A stretch of 64,000 bases of DNA from CAZVNZ01 sp964628515 (GTDB lineage: Bacteria; Bacillota; Clostridia; Christensenellales; Christensenellaceae): assembly GCA_964628515.1 (NCBI GenBank), contig CAZVNZ010000009.1:27207-91206 (forward strand), in the 5' to 3' direction. Under the pieces are notes generated by a model, which was given only the letters and a program-made list of their open reading frames with translations, had not been told where the DNA came from and made no database searches. Both the position numbers and the translations under genes were made by a program. This document shows positions 45,501 to 54,400 of this stretch, one piece after another. Every line of letters starts with the position of its first letter. The stretch's first letter is position 1.

Positions 45501-48500
45501 AAACTCCGCATATATGGTATATGGGCCGTCTGCAACGTTTTCGCCTTTTTCTCTGCTGAAAATTAAGTCTATCGGAATATCAAGCACCTTGCCCTGTCTG
45601 TCCGTTATTACTACCTCGTAGTTCTTGGGGTCGTCCTCGCCGTAGATTTTGGTTTTATCCACCACCGTTATTATTACGTCCGTAACTATGGGCAGTATTC
45701 TAAACTCTCCGTTGTTTGTCGTAATGTCGTAGTTAGGATTAGCTTCCTTAACCGCTTCTACTATAATAGGATAGAAATCCGCACCGTATTTTACATCCTC
45801 CCCCTGTATTCTGTCTACCGTGTAATTAAGTGCCGACCACTTAGGATTATTTAAATCCACATCTGTAAAGATGTCTACCTCAAAGGGTAGTGGGTCTGCC
45901 TCGTTTACAATTTTGCTTGTGTTTTTAGCGGTAATTGTAACGGGCGCAGGTTTGATTGTAAAATTCGCTTTCCCTTTTATTATTTTATTTATGTTATAGT
46001 TAGGGTTATCTAAAAGCTCTATTGTAAGCTCGTAGGTTTTTGCGTCCTCCCCTTTGTCCACTCTTACTACGTTATATTTTAGGGGTGAGCTTGCAAGCTC
46101 TCCAAAAATAGTAGCGGTAAACGCAGGGTCGTCCTGTCCGTAGAATTTTTCCGTAGCTACGGGGGTAATAATTACCTCAACATCGGCAGGTGTTATTATT
46201 AAGTCTCCCTCGTATACCGTTATATCGTAATTGGGGTTTAATGCGTCTAACTGCGCCTTATCCTCTGTTACGAATATTTTGTAATCCCCCACGGGCAGTC
46301 CCTCAGGTGCGTTGTGCCCTAATTTGTAGACAACCGTGTCGTAACCCTCTTTAATAACCTCGCCGTTTACTACTGCTGTAAGGGTATCTAAAGGCTGTCC
46401 GTAGGGCTTGGTTTGTCCGTTTGGCGTAATTGTAACGGGGGCTTTTGTTATGGTGAAAGTACCCTCCTCAACCTCTATTTTGCTAATATCGTAGTTGCTG
46501 TTTGCCTTAATGTCTATGGTTATGGCATAACCGCCCTCTTTAACGTCCTCGCCTAAAACTCTGCTTAGGGTGTACTTAATGTCTCCCGAAACTCCCTCGC
46601 CGTAAACGGTTGCGGTAAGAGGACTGTCCTGTGTGCCGTATTCCTTTTGTTTATCTGCAATTACTATTTTAACTCCCGATGTTATGGGTAGTATGGTTAG
46701 CTCTCCGTCTAAAACCGTAACCTCGTAGTTTTTGTTTTTATTTGCGTCTACCACAGGAGTTATTGCATAGGGAGAGCCTACTACTTCCTCGCCTGCTACT
46801 CTGGTGTAGTTGTCTATTACCACAGAGGCAAGTCCGCTAAGTTGTGGCGGTTGGTCGTAGGTAATAGCCGAGGTAAAGGTTGGGTCGTCCTGTCCGTAGG
46901 TCTTTGTTTTATCCTCCGCTTTTACCGTAACCGGCCTTTTGTTTATGGTGTATTTGCCTGTAACCTCCACCACGTTGTACTTGGATTTTACAGAGTCGTC
47001 AATTACTATTATGTAGTCGTAATCTCCTACGTTTTCGCCGGGTACACGCTCTACGGTAAATTTAATGTCGTCTGCGCTACCTGTGCCCACTACCGTAACT
47101 TTAATATCATCTAAAGATGGTAGTAGGTCTGCGTCACCATAAATTTTGGAGGCATCGGGCACTTCTATTTTTACGTCTGCCACCGCAAGTTTCCATTGCG
47201 CCTCTATTACCGTGTTGTCCTTGGGTGTGTATTTTTCGCCGGGGGTAAGTATTTTGCCGTCGTCCTCTCCGCCCACAACTACCCAATGTTCAAACACGTA
47301 GTCCTCTCTTGTGTAGGTATCTTCGCTCGGAATGGTAACCGTGCCGTTTTTGATTATCTCTTTTGTAATATCCTCGTCGGGTGTTTCAAAACCGGGTTTA
47401 AACACTACGTTTATAATATCCGCATTTGTTCTAAACTGTGCAGTTAGTGTGGTGTCTCCGCTAATTTGCATATCCTCTCCGGGATAGTAAATTTTACCGT
47501 CTGTGCTACTTAGCCAACCTATAAACTTTTTGTTTTCTACCGTTAGATTGCCTGTGTTGCCCTGCACGGTGGTATGCGTGCCCTTGTAGTAAGACATACT
47601 GTCTGTGGGTACGTCTCCGCTGCCTTCGCCGGCATCGTAGGTAATTTTAAAACCGCCTGTTTTCCACATTGCAAATACGTTTGTATCTTTATATATGGGG
47701 GTAGTGGCTTTAAACATTGCAACAGAGCCGTTGTCTAGCATAATGTACCAGCCTATAAACTGTCCGTATCCGGGTACTGCAACACCAACGGTTAATGGGT
47801 AGTCCACTCCCTCGCCGTCTGTAAGTACAACATTATTTACATCTGCATATTTGCCGTTTGCCACCCTTTGCACTTTAAGGCTGTCCCCACCTATGCTTTC
47901 TTGATTGGCATAGTAGGTTACGGTATGGTCGCCTACCGCCCATTTTGCGTACAGAGTTACGGTGTCGCCGTCTTTGGTTGCTTTTAGTATATCCGTATTC
48001 CAATTTACGGGAATGGAGTAGGTGGAGTCGTAGTACCAGCCCTCAAAGGTGCTTTTATCTTTAATAGGGTCTGCAGTAGGCTTGTACCTTAGTGCATCCT
48101 GCCCTTGTTTTATATTGTTGATTTTATTTAGGCTTGCGCCTTCGGGCATTGTACCGCCTTGTAAATTAAATTGGAGATTTAAGCGGAATCTGTTGTAGTA
48201 GAAATACTTGGTTTGTGTGGCTTGATTGCTGTAAAAAGAATTCGTGTACACAAAGCCGTCTCCGAGTAAATCCTTGGCAAACAGCTTATCTATACCTTCC
48301 TTTTGCGTAAGTACTTGGCTGTATCTTGGGTCTGCCAAATATTTTTTTCCCGTTACTGCGCCGTTTATATCCAGAGGGCTTTCTCCCTCCACTCCGTCTA
48401 AGGTTTCTATCATATAGTTGGCGGTAATTTTTACCGCTTTTTCTTCCCATACTAAATTCCATACTACAGTTCTGCTTTTCTCCTTGCTACCCTGTACAGC

Positions 48501-50318
48501 AATAGATGGTAGGGGAATTAAATCTTTAGCATATACCAAACGCTTTGTTACGTTCGTCATCATTCCCGAAAGCATTGCTCTGTCTGCACTCCACCCAATT
48601 GGTTGGTCTACACCTAAGTTTCCGTCAGCATCATAGCCGGTAAACTCTGCATTTACATTGTTAGACGGCCATAGGTTGCTTATATCCTGCATATACTTTG
48701 CTTTAAAGGAGTATATATTGCTTAGCGTGCCTCTCTGATAGCTTCCGTTTGGATATGAGAATGCCGACGGAACAGAATTCCACTCCCAGTTAAGTGTTGT
48801 GCTGCATCCATCCGGTCTTGTTTCGGGAAAATACCCTGTTGTAAAGTAGTTGGTGTACTCTATTAAGTTTAGTCCTACATTTACTATACTGTTTCCTTCT
48901 CCGTCCACCTTTTCTACGGGTATGGTTTCTCCTAACTCGTAAAAGTAGGGTATTTCGTAATTAGGCTTTCCGTCTGCACTCGGAGTACCAAAGTCCTTCT
49001 CGTATATGTGCACATAATCTTCTATATTTGTTATGATACCGCCTGCAGGTGCTTTAATAACAATGCTGTTATCCGAGCTTACGAAGTCCTTAGGCCATAC
49101 GGGTGTGCCTGCTACATTTTCTTTTTCGCTCCAAAAATGTACTCGCACATCTACAAGTTCACTTTCCCAAACCGCATATAAATCAATATCATCTGTAATT
49201 TTTGTGCCTGCAAAGTTAAAGGCGTCCTCGCCCTCGGGGGATAGTGCCCAATGCTTAAAGGTATACCCCTTATATTCGGGAGGGGTGGGCTCTACAGCAT
49301 ACCCACCTGTTTTTACGATTTGTGGCTCTACATATGTGCCGTCCGAATAAAAGAACACATAGTGAGTATTGGCAAATACAGGTATAAAAGTTAGGGGAGT
49401 GGTGGTGGTTGCTACATTAAATATGTATTCCTCCGTGCCTCCGCTAAGTGCCCAATGGGAAAACTTGTTAGAGCCTTGTGCCACAGGTACTTTTGGAGAG
49501 GGATGTACGTTTTGCCCTTTAGCCAGCTTATAGGTATCAAAAATGTTGCCGTCGCTGTCTAAAAAGGTAATAAGTACCTCCTCGTTAAACCGTGCGTATA
49601 CGTCTGTACTTTCCGTAATTAAGTTGTTTGGGTTAAATTGCTCGCTGCCCGTAGGGGTTGTAAACCAGCCTAAGAAGGTTTTGCCGTCTATTGCAGGGTC
49701 GCTTGGCATAGCAAAAATTCCGCTTTCGGGTACTTCTACCGTTGCGTATACTCCGCCGTCTACGTAAAATGTTATTTGTGGTAGTGCTTGCACTCCAACG
49801 TTTTGTTGTGCGTCGGGTGCTAAAAGTGCTTTTGGTGCATCTTCTGTAATTGGTGCATCACCCTGCGTTGTGGGTGCGCCCTCTGTTGTGGGTGCGCCCT
49901 CCGTTGTGGGTGCATCGCCCTTGTTGGAATTGCCATCGTTAGAGGGAGTACCCTCCGTTGAGGGAGTGTCCTCGGTGGAGGGGGCGTCCTTTGTAATTGG
50001 CTCCTCGCTGTTGTTTGGTTGCTCCGGTTGCGACTCTTGCTCCGGCTGTGCAACCTCCTCGGGTTGTGTTTGTGGCTCAGGATTTCCCTGAGGGTCTGCT
50101 CCTTCAGTATCTATATTTGCTTCCGTGCTCTCTAAAGAATTAACGTCTGACAGAGCGCCGTGTTCTTCCTGCGCCCAAACTCCCGTTTGCAAAATTGCAA
50201 GCAATAAAACACATGCTACAACAAGGCTAACAATTTTTACAAAGCGTTTCTTGTTAGCAATGGGTTTTAATTTGTGCAATCCTGCCCTTTTTCCATTACT
50301 CTTATTATTCAGTTTCAT
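42546..50318 (-). CDS. Giant secreted protein 3: InlB-like repeats, 16 MBG repeats, three-helix tail
   Basis: The ATG at 50318 (GTGAGG upstream) gives 2590 aa. The signal peptide core ends QTGVWA as in proteins 2 and 4. A Pro/Glu/Thr linker with APTTEG-like units follows, then ~1000 residues with InlB-like FxGW repeats that align with protein 2 throughout, including THYVFFYSDGTYVEPQIVKT (identical). Sixteen MBG repeats come next; the order matches protein 2 repeats 1-8 and 15-22. The tail has a Pro/Ala linker with APTAQ units, then SWALLNLILAIITAIIALVV, IARIASIVVAIVAIIVFILT with EDMRLPMVFTD, and WTLLMAIIAIAQIIVAFF. It lacks LPXTG. It should be exported by Sec and held by the tail. Confidence 0.88.
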   Translation of the reverse strand: MKLNNKSNGKRAGLHKLKPIANKKRFVKIVSLVVACVLLLAILQTGVWAQEEHGALSDVNSLESTEANIDTEGADPQGNPEPQTQPEEVAQPEQESQPEQPNNSEEPITKDAPSTEDTPSTEGTPSNDGNSNKGDAPTTEGAPTTEGAPTTQGDAPITEDAPKALLAPDAQQNVGVQALPQITFYVDGGVYATVEVPESGIFAMPSDPAIDGKTFLGWFTTPTGSEQFNPNNLITESTDVYARFNEEVLITFLDSDGNIFDTYKLAKGQNVHPSPKVPVAQGSNKFSHWALSGGTEEYIFNVATTTTPLTFIPVFANTHYVFFYSDGTYVEPQIVKTGGYAVEPTPPEYKGYTFKHWALSPEGEDAFNFAGTKITDDIDLYAVWESELVDVRVHFWSEKENVAGTPVWPKDFVSSDNSIVIKAPAGGIITNIEDYVHIYEKDFGTPSADGKPNYEIPYFYELGETIPVEKVDGEGNSIVNVGLNLIEYTNYFTTGYFPETRPDGCSTTLNWEWNSVPSAFSYPNGSYQRGTLSNIYSFKAKYMQDISNLWPSNNVNAEFTGYDADGNLGVDQPIGWSADRAMLSGMMTNVTKRLVYAKDLIPLPSIAVQGSKEKSRTVVWNLVWEEKAVKITANYMIETLDGVEGESPLDINGAVTGKKYLADPRYSQVLTQKEGIDKLFAKDLLGDGFVYTNSFYSNQATQTKYFYYNRFRLNLQFNLQGGTMPEGASLNKINNIKQGQDALRYKPTADPIKDKSTFEGWYYDSTYSIPVNWNTDILKATKDGDTVTLYAKWAVGDHTVTYYANQESIGGDSLKVQRVANGKYADVNNVVLTDGEGVDYPLTVGVAVPGYGQFIGWYIMLDNGSVAMFKATTPIYKDTNVFAMWKTGGFKITYDAGEGSGDVPTDSMSYYKGTHTTVQGNTGNLTVENKKFIGWLSSTDGKIYYPGEDMQISGDTTLTAQFRTNADIINVVFKPGFETPDEDITKEIIKNGTVTIPSEDTYTREDYVFEHWVVVGGEDDGKILTPGEKYTPKDNTVIEAQWKLAVADVKIEVPDASKIYGDADLLPSLDDIKVTVVGTGSADDIKFTVERVPGENVGDYDYIIVIDDSVKSKYNVVEVTGKYTINKRPVTVKAEDKTKTYGQDDPTFTSAITYDQPPQLSGLASVVIDNYTRVAGEEVVGSPYAITPVVDANKNKNYEVTVLDGELTILPITSGVKIVIADKQKEYGTQDSPLTATVYGEGVSGDIKYTLSRVLGEDVKEGGYAITIDIKANSNYDISKIEVEEGTFTITKAPVTITPNGQTKPYGQPLDTLTAVVNGEVIKEGYDTVVYKLGHNAPEGLPVGDYKIFVTEDKAQLDALNPNYDITVYEGDLIITPADVEVIITPVATEKFYGQDDPAFTATIFGELASSPLKYNVVRVDKGEDAKTYELTIELLDNPNYNINKIIKGKANFTIKPAPVTITAKNTSKIVNEADPLPFEVDIFTDVDLNNPKWSALNYTVDRIQGEDVKYGADFYPIIVEAVKEANPNYDITTNNGEFRILPIVTDVIITVVDKTKIYGEDDPKNYEVVITDRQGKVLDIPIDLIFSREKGENVADGPYTIYAEFGNNPTLDLTNAEIIPGNLTITKKKADISVADTYSKYYGEDDPTFTPIINGEVTKDGLDKLNFTITRDEGETANREYTIYVNKGQNPNYEVNVTNGKLTIVPLDNVIVTIDPKEKFYGQTDELLTYKTQGTINGETINLVLKRVQGEDVNGYRIYADLLDNPNYTDIRVFESTYTIKKAPATVIGGHISKIYEEDDPKPLPTTVIYPISRGAHEAVFDVTREPGEDVRETPYTIYVTASDAQNPNYEVTTVDGSLKILPKGSVSITPNYAYKTYGEDDPAKFTVSVVGAKEEQLNFNVVRAPGKDAGDYRLYIELLDNPNYENIHTGENIFTINKAVADVYAVKSGKVYGDTDPVLEGYVLGEVNKPDYDKVKYYLSRTGTEDVGVYSVVPKEYDNPNYIVREHEAEFIITPLETEVLIIPNFNSKTYGDDEPALSATEYGSVNGEKLNYNVVRVINPGQNGENAGEYRTIIELLDNPNYNNIITLPGTFVINKADAKVIAQPNGKAYGEVDPPITATPSGEIQKPGYDKINYTVERVGGENVGTYPIEVTLLQNPNYNVTKDDAEFVITPKEVDVLIIPQNNGKVYGDDDPTLTALVGGTVGSDSLNYNLIRDEGENVGTYTIRVELLDNPNYKIFTGTAVFEITKAPASITGEDATKTAGSADPTFKATAVGAKNGDKFEFTFRRNGGEGVGVYPIGIIPAQSYTNYNLKLYPGNLTITQATVEEPQPTASPEPTEAPAGSTQTPSPTPSAEPTPSAEPTEVTAPETPAPTAQAPEAPAVVAPEAPAAQAPTAQAPTAQAPAVAQAVPSVAPADNPANEEILTEAINNGVIPLNEGDGYVQFGDTKIPLASSLPSWALLNLILAIITAIIALVVVVAYFVNKRNKNNGDDDRAKLQRAEKEEEGKVKRKGIARIASIVVAIVAIIVFILTEDMRLPMVFTDRWTLLMAIIAIAQIIVAFFTKKSRKKDEDEQSQVKGTITHNA
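43095..43139 (-). repeat. Three 15-bp repeats encoding APTAQ in surface protein 3
   Basis: Three near-identical 15-bp units (AGGTGCTTGTGCCGT on plus) encode Ala-Pro-Thr-Ala-Gln in the linker before the membrane tail. A related array sits in the same place in surface protein 4 at 51943-52002. Confidence 0.85.
43335..47190 (-). repeat. Array of 16 MBG-repeat units in surface protein 3
   Basis: About 3.85 kb encode 16 MBG units averaging near 240 bp. Units 1-8 align with units 1-8 of protein 2, and 9-16 with 15-22. Units 6 and 16 lack the YG pair, exactly like their partners in protein 2. Confidence 0.82.
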
Positions 50319-50642
50319 CTCTATTTCCTCACCCATAGTAAATTAGTTAATTAATCTCACTTAGCCATTAGTTAAATTAGTTAAGTTTGTTTCGATTAAT
50401 CGTTTATGCTTATAATCCATAGTCTTTTAGTTAATTAGTTAATTTTATGTCCGTCGGTTTAGTATTTAGATTTGCCAAATTATTAATTTGACGCCTTTGT
50501 ATTATTTGCCTACGCTCTGTGCTGAACCTGCCCTATACGGTAGTCGACGCCGATAAAGCGGGCTTGACTGTCATTCCTCCTTTCTTGTTTAGCTTATCTA
50601 TAATACATATCTTCTAAATATGGAGTATTTAGAAATTACTCT
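50319..50642 (-). other. Long 5' leader of surface protein 3 with TTAGTTAA repeats and a mini-frame
   Basis: About 325 bases lie between the predicted transcript start and the ATG. The AT-rich part near 50343-50442 carries at least five copies of TTAGTTAA. A less AT-rich island at about 50515-50580 contains AAAGGAGGAATG and a 13-codon frame (MTVKPALSASTTV, 50533-50574). The distance between GGAGG and its ATG is only about one base, so translation is doubtful. No known riboswitch was recognised. Confidence 0.4.
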
Positions 50643-50648
50643 ATCTTT

Positions 50649-50683
50649 AGTATAAAGTATGTTAGTCGCAAAAATAGTCTAAA
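50649..50683 (-). promoter_or_regulatory. TTNNGAC repeat promoter of giant surface protein 3
   Basis: On the minus strand: TTTAGACT, 4 bases (ATTT), TTGCGACT, 9 bases, TATACT. The predicted leader is about 325 bases, the longest of the set. Confidence 0.75.
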
Positions 50684-50750
50684 TTACTGTCATTATACCG
50701 TTTTTTAACTGCACATATTCCCAATCTTTGAACATATTGATAACAAATGT

Positions 50751-50768
50751 CAATTTCACCAAATGTAA
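50751..50768 (-). repeat. 18-bp upstream block shared with the small-protein promoter
   Basis: A second copy of CAATTTCACCAAATGTAA, 72 bases beyond the outer unit of the promoter at 50649 (compare 42386-42403). The equal distance suggests a functional upstream element or a shared duplication origin. Confidence 0.6.
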
Positions 50769-50850
50769 TAAAACGGGCAGATTAGAAAAAAAGCTTTTTT
50801 ATAGAAGTTTTACCGTACTTTTTAGATTTTTACCAAAACAGAGCAAAAGT

Positions 50851-50888
50851 AAAAGACATAAAACTTTTACATTTGTTTTATGTCTTTT
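50851..50888 (-). terminator. Intrinsic terminator of small protein copy 2
   Basis: A perfect 14-bp stem (AAAAGACATAAAAC/GTTTTATGTCTTTT) with a ten-base loop lies about 65 bases after the stop of the small gene, ending in Ts on the minus strand. It separates the small gene from the surface protein 3 promoter. Confidence 0.78.
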
Positions 50889-50953
50889 ATATAAAATCAA
50901 CTAATTAATTATTGTTTTCCTGTCATTTGTGAAATAAAAGCGGGTAATGCAAG

Positions 50954-51139
50954 TTAGATGTTACATTCTTCCGTAATGCTATCCATTAGCTTAATAAGCT
51001 CTAACGCACTTCTGAAAGGCATTTCTTCGTTTGTTTCCAGCCATTTTACCGTACCCTGCCAGGTGTAGTGCTTTCTGTATTTTATTTGAATAACAAAGGA
51101 TGCTTTTTTTTCCTGATTTACAGTTTTTTCCTCTTCCAT
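50954..51139 (-). CDS. Small conserved-looking protein with WQG...FRSALELI motif (copy 2)
   Basis: The ATG at 51139 (GAGGT seven bases upstream) gives 61 aa. An upstream in-frame start at 51166 would place the ribosome site inside the gene. The core VIQIKYRKHYTWQGTVKWLE and FRSALELIKLMDSI match copy 1 at 42022-42201; the charged N-terminus differs. No signal peptide, membrane segment or Cys pair. It has its own repeat-type promoter (51278-51312) and terminator (50851-50888), so it is a monocistronic member of the same putative regulon as the giant proteins. Function unknown; cytoplasmic location and partner or regulator roles are open. Confidence 0.82.
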   Translation of the reverse strand: MEEEKTVNQEKKASFVIQIKYRKHYTWQGTVKWLETNEEMPFRSALELIKLMDSITEECNI

Positions 51140-51277
51140 AGAAATTACCTCGATATATAGCGCCAAAATGTCTTGTTAAGTTGTGTTAATGCCTTACTTA
51201 TGCCTGTTGCACTAACTGCGTAGTTTTTTTAAGCCCTAAAAGCTAATGTACTGCTTATGCAATCTGATGTTACTCTA

Positions 51278-51312
51278 ATTATACTCTTATGCAGTCGCAA
51301 CACCGGTCGCAA
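51278..51312 (-). promoter_or_regulatory. TTNNGAC repeat promoter of small protein copy 2
   Basis: On the minus strand: TTGCGACC, 4 bases (GGTG), TTGCGACT, 9 bases, TATAAT. The two units differ in the last base only, the best-preserved pair of the five. The predicted leader is about 130 bases. Confidence 0.78.
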
Positions 51313-51387
51313 AAAGCGGCTTATTTTACTGTGCTAAAATATTATTTAGTGCTTTCCTTTTATATTTGTGTCAAAAGTCATAGTATT

Positions 51388-51429
51388 AGCTATTCCCCAA
51401 CCCTGTTTTTTGCAGATTGGAGAATAGCT
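51388..51429 (-). terminator. Probable terminator hairpin of giant surface protein 4
   Basis: A 13-bp stem (AGCTATTCCCCAA with TTGGAGAATAGCT, one mismatch) lies 22 bases after the stop. No T-run follows on the minus strand, so efficiency is uncertain. Confidence 0.5.
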
Positions 51430-51451
51430 TTTTACTTAGTTTATACTATTT

Positions 51452-54400
51452 TTATGCGTTATTTGCTATGGTGCTTTTTAATTCCTCTTTGTTGTCGTTA
51501 TTTTTTTTGCGATTCTTTTTTGCAAAAAATGCTACAACTATTTGAGAAATTGCAATTATCCCCATAAGTAATGTCCATTTGTCTGTAAATACCATTGGTA
51601 GGCGCATATCCTCTGTTAGTATAAATACTATTACAGATACTATTGCCACTATTATACTTACAATCCTTGCAACGCCCTTACGTTTTAGCTTGCCTGCATC
51701 TTCTTGTTCTTCTCTTAAGGCTGTTCTTCCTACTTCCTCGTTATTCTTTTTCTTTTTGCCTACAAAGTATGCTATTACAAGTACCAAGGCTATAACTGCC
51801 GTTATAATTGTAAGTATTAGGTTTAGCAATGCCCATGACGCCATATTTGAGGCTAAGGGCACTTTAGTGTCTCCTAATTGTAGATATGGGTCTCCTTCGT
51901 TTAGGGGTATTTGCCCGTCGCCTACATTAGTTGTGTCCGGTTGTGCCTGTGCCGTAGGTGCCTGTGCTGTAGGTGCCTGTGCTGTAGGCGCCTGTGCTGT
52001 AAGTGCTTCTGCCACCGTTGCTACCGCCTCGGGTGCTACTGCCGCCACCTCGGGTGCTACCGCCTGTGTCGTAGGCGCTTCCTCCGTTGGAGCATCTACC
52101 GCCGGTGTTTCTACTACATCACCCAAAGGTAAAGTAGTGGGCTGGGGCGACTGTGCCTCGGGAGTCTGTGTGGGTTGCGGTGATGGAGAGGGGGGTGTTT
52201 GCTCGGGGTTTTCCACAACTCCCCCACCGCCTTGTGCTAATATTTCCAAATTGCCGTCTACTACCGTTATATTATAGTTGGGATACACTTGGGTTTCTTT
52301 TGCGGAAATTTTGTAGTTGCCCACAGCCTCTCCCTGCTCTCTTGAGAATGTGTAATCTATAACATCTCCGTATTGCGTGCCCTCTACCTTTGCACTAAAG
52401 GTTGGGTCTTGCGAATTTATAACTTTTGATGCGTTGTCTACCGTTATAACCACGTCTGCCGGTGTTACAAACAGCTTGCCTGCGTTTACGAATACTGTGT
52501 AGCCTTCCCCTTTTGTAGTTACGATATATTGATACTGCCCTACGTCTTCGCCTTCTACTCTGGTTATTTCGTAGCTAAAGTCCGTACCCACTTTACCAAT
52601 ATAAGAATGCTTGGGGGTGGGGTCTTGTTTGCCGTAAACTTTGTAGCCGTCCTCTACGGTTATTGTTACAACAACGTCGGATTTTACCCAAATTGCTTCA
52701 AAAACCATATTGCCTTTTGCTGTATAAGCGGTTTTAGGAGGATAATCTGCCTTGCTTGCATCCTGCCACCCTGTCATAGTATAGCCTTCTCTTGTAAAGG
52801 TATCTGCGGTGGGTAGAGTTATGGTTGCGCCCTTCATTACATTTATGGTGATGTCGCTTTGTGCACTGTTTTCGTACCCTGCCTTAAAGGTTAGTGTGTA
52901 TATTTGTGCTAAATCTCTAAATTGTGCGGTTAGGGTTACATTACCTTTAATATCCATTACCTGTGTGGGATAGTAAATGCGTCCGTCCGCCGAGCTTAAC
53001 CAGCCTATAAATTCTTTGCCGTCTACCTTTAAGTTTCCGCTGTTTTCTTGTGTCCTTACGACTGTGCCTGCGTTATACTCTTTAGTGTCTGTGGGCACAC
53101 TACCCGTGGTTGCTTGCCCTGCATCATAAGTAATCTTATAACCGTCGCTCTTCCATTTTGCGTAGAGTTTGTAGTTGTTGTAAGCCGTAGTTTCGGGGGA
53201 GAACTCTCCTAAAACTCCGCTTGGCATATCCCAGTACCAGCCTTCAAATGTGCCAAATCCGTCCACTCTTGTTCCCTTGGTTAGGGGGAAATTTTTGCCT
53301 TCTACCGTTAATGTTACAGGGCTTAAATCAAACCTTGTGCCTTTTTCCGCATATCTTGTGGTTATGGGAGTGGTACTTGCTTTGTCTGTATAAAACTCTG
53401 CTTTGTAGTCTGCATATACCCATTTTGCGTATACGGGAAGTGCAAAGTTGCCGTCGCCTTGTACATATACCTTGTCTGTCTCCCAGTTTACCGGTTTTGT
53501 ATAGGTGCTGTCGTAGTACCAACCTAAGAATTTCAGTTGGTCGGTATAGGGTACAGGCTCGTTGCTTGGTTTGTACCTAAGCATATCTTGTCCGTGTTTT
53601 ACTTTTATGTAGGGGGATTGTGTTATTGGTCTGTAAGTTTGTCCCCAGTTTAATACATCGCCTGTGCGGTATGCAATGTCCGCCGTTTCTCTGTTGTAGT
53701 AGTAATAAACTTTTGTTACATCTCCCTCTTGTACCTTTAACTCGCCTACAAGTTTTAGTCTGTCTGCACTTAGGTTGTTTGGTAAAATGTTTCCGTATGC
53801 AGTAGCTACCGTTTGGCTGTATTTAGGGTCTTTAACGTATTTTCTGCCGTTGGTGTCTATATTTGCCACCTTAGCATCTTCTGCCCCTGCCACTAAATCT
53901 GTACTGCCTTCTTCCATAAGGGCTTCTATCATATAGTTAAGCTCAAAGACATAGGGTACATCCTCCCATACAACAAACCAGTTTATTTGATTTTCGCTGT
54001 TGGTGGGGATGAGCTCCTCCGTAAGTATTGTTCTTGTGGATACAGGTACTGTGCCGTTGCCGTAGTATCTGTTGTCTGCCGTATCCCAATGAGCAAATTG
54101 TTTTTTAGACTCTTCATATCCGCCTGAGCCGTCCGCCGTTTTATGTATAAGGGTGGAATTTAGCCCTTTAGAAGGCCAAAGTGCGCTAATATCTTGTTGA
54201 TACTTGGCTATAAAGGAGTAAACCGAGTTGTTGCCGTAGCTACTGTCGTAACTGCTTGTGTTTCCGTTAAATGTCCACTCCGCTTTTTCGTCTGCGTTGC
54301 TGTTTAGGTTTAGTGAAAAACTCAAGTTGTATTCTACTCTGGCATAACAAATATTTACTACCGCCAAACCTTCTGCATCTATTACCGTGGGTATTGTTTT

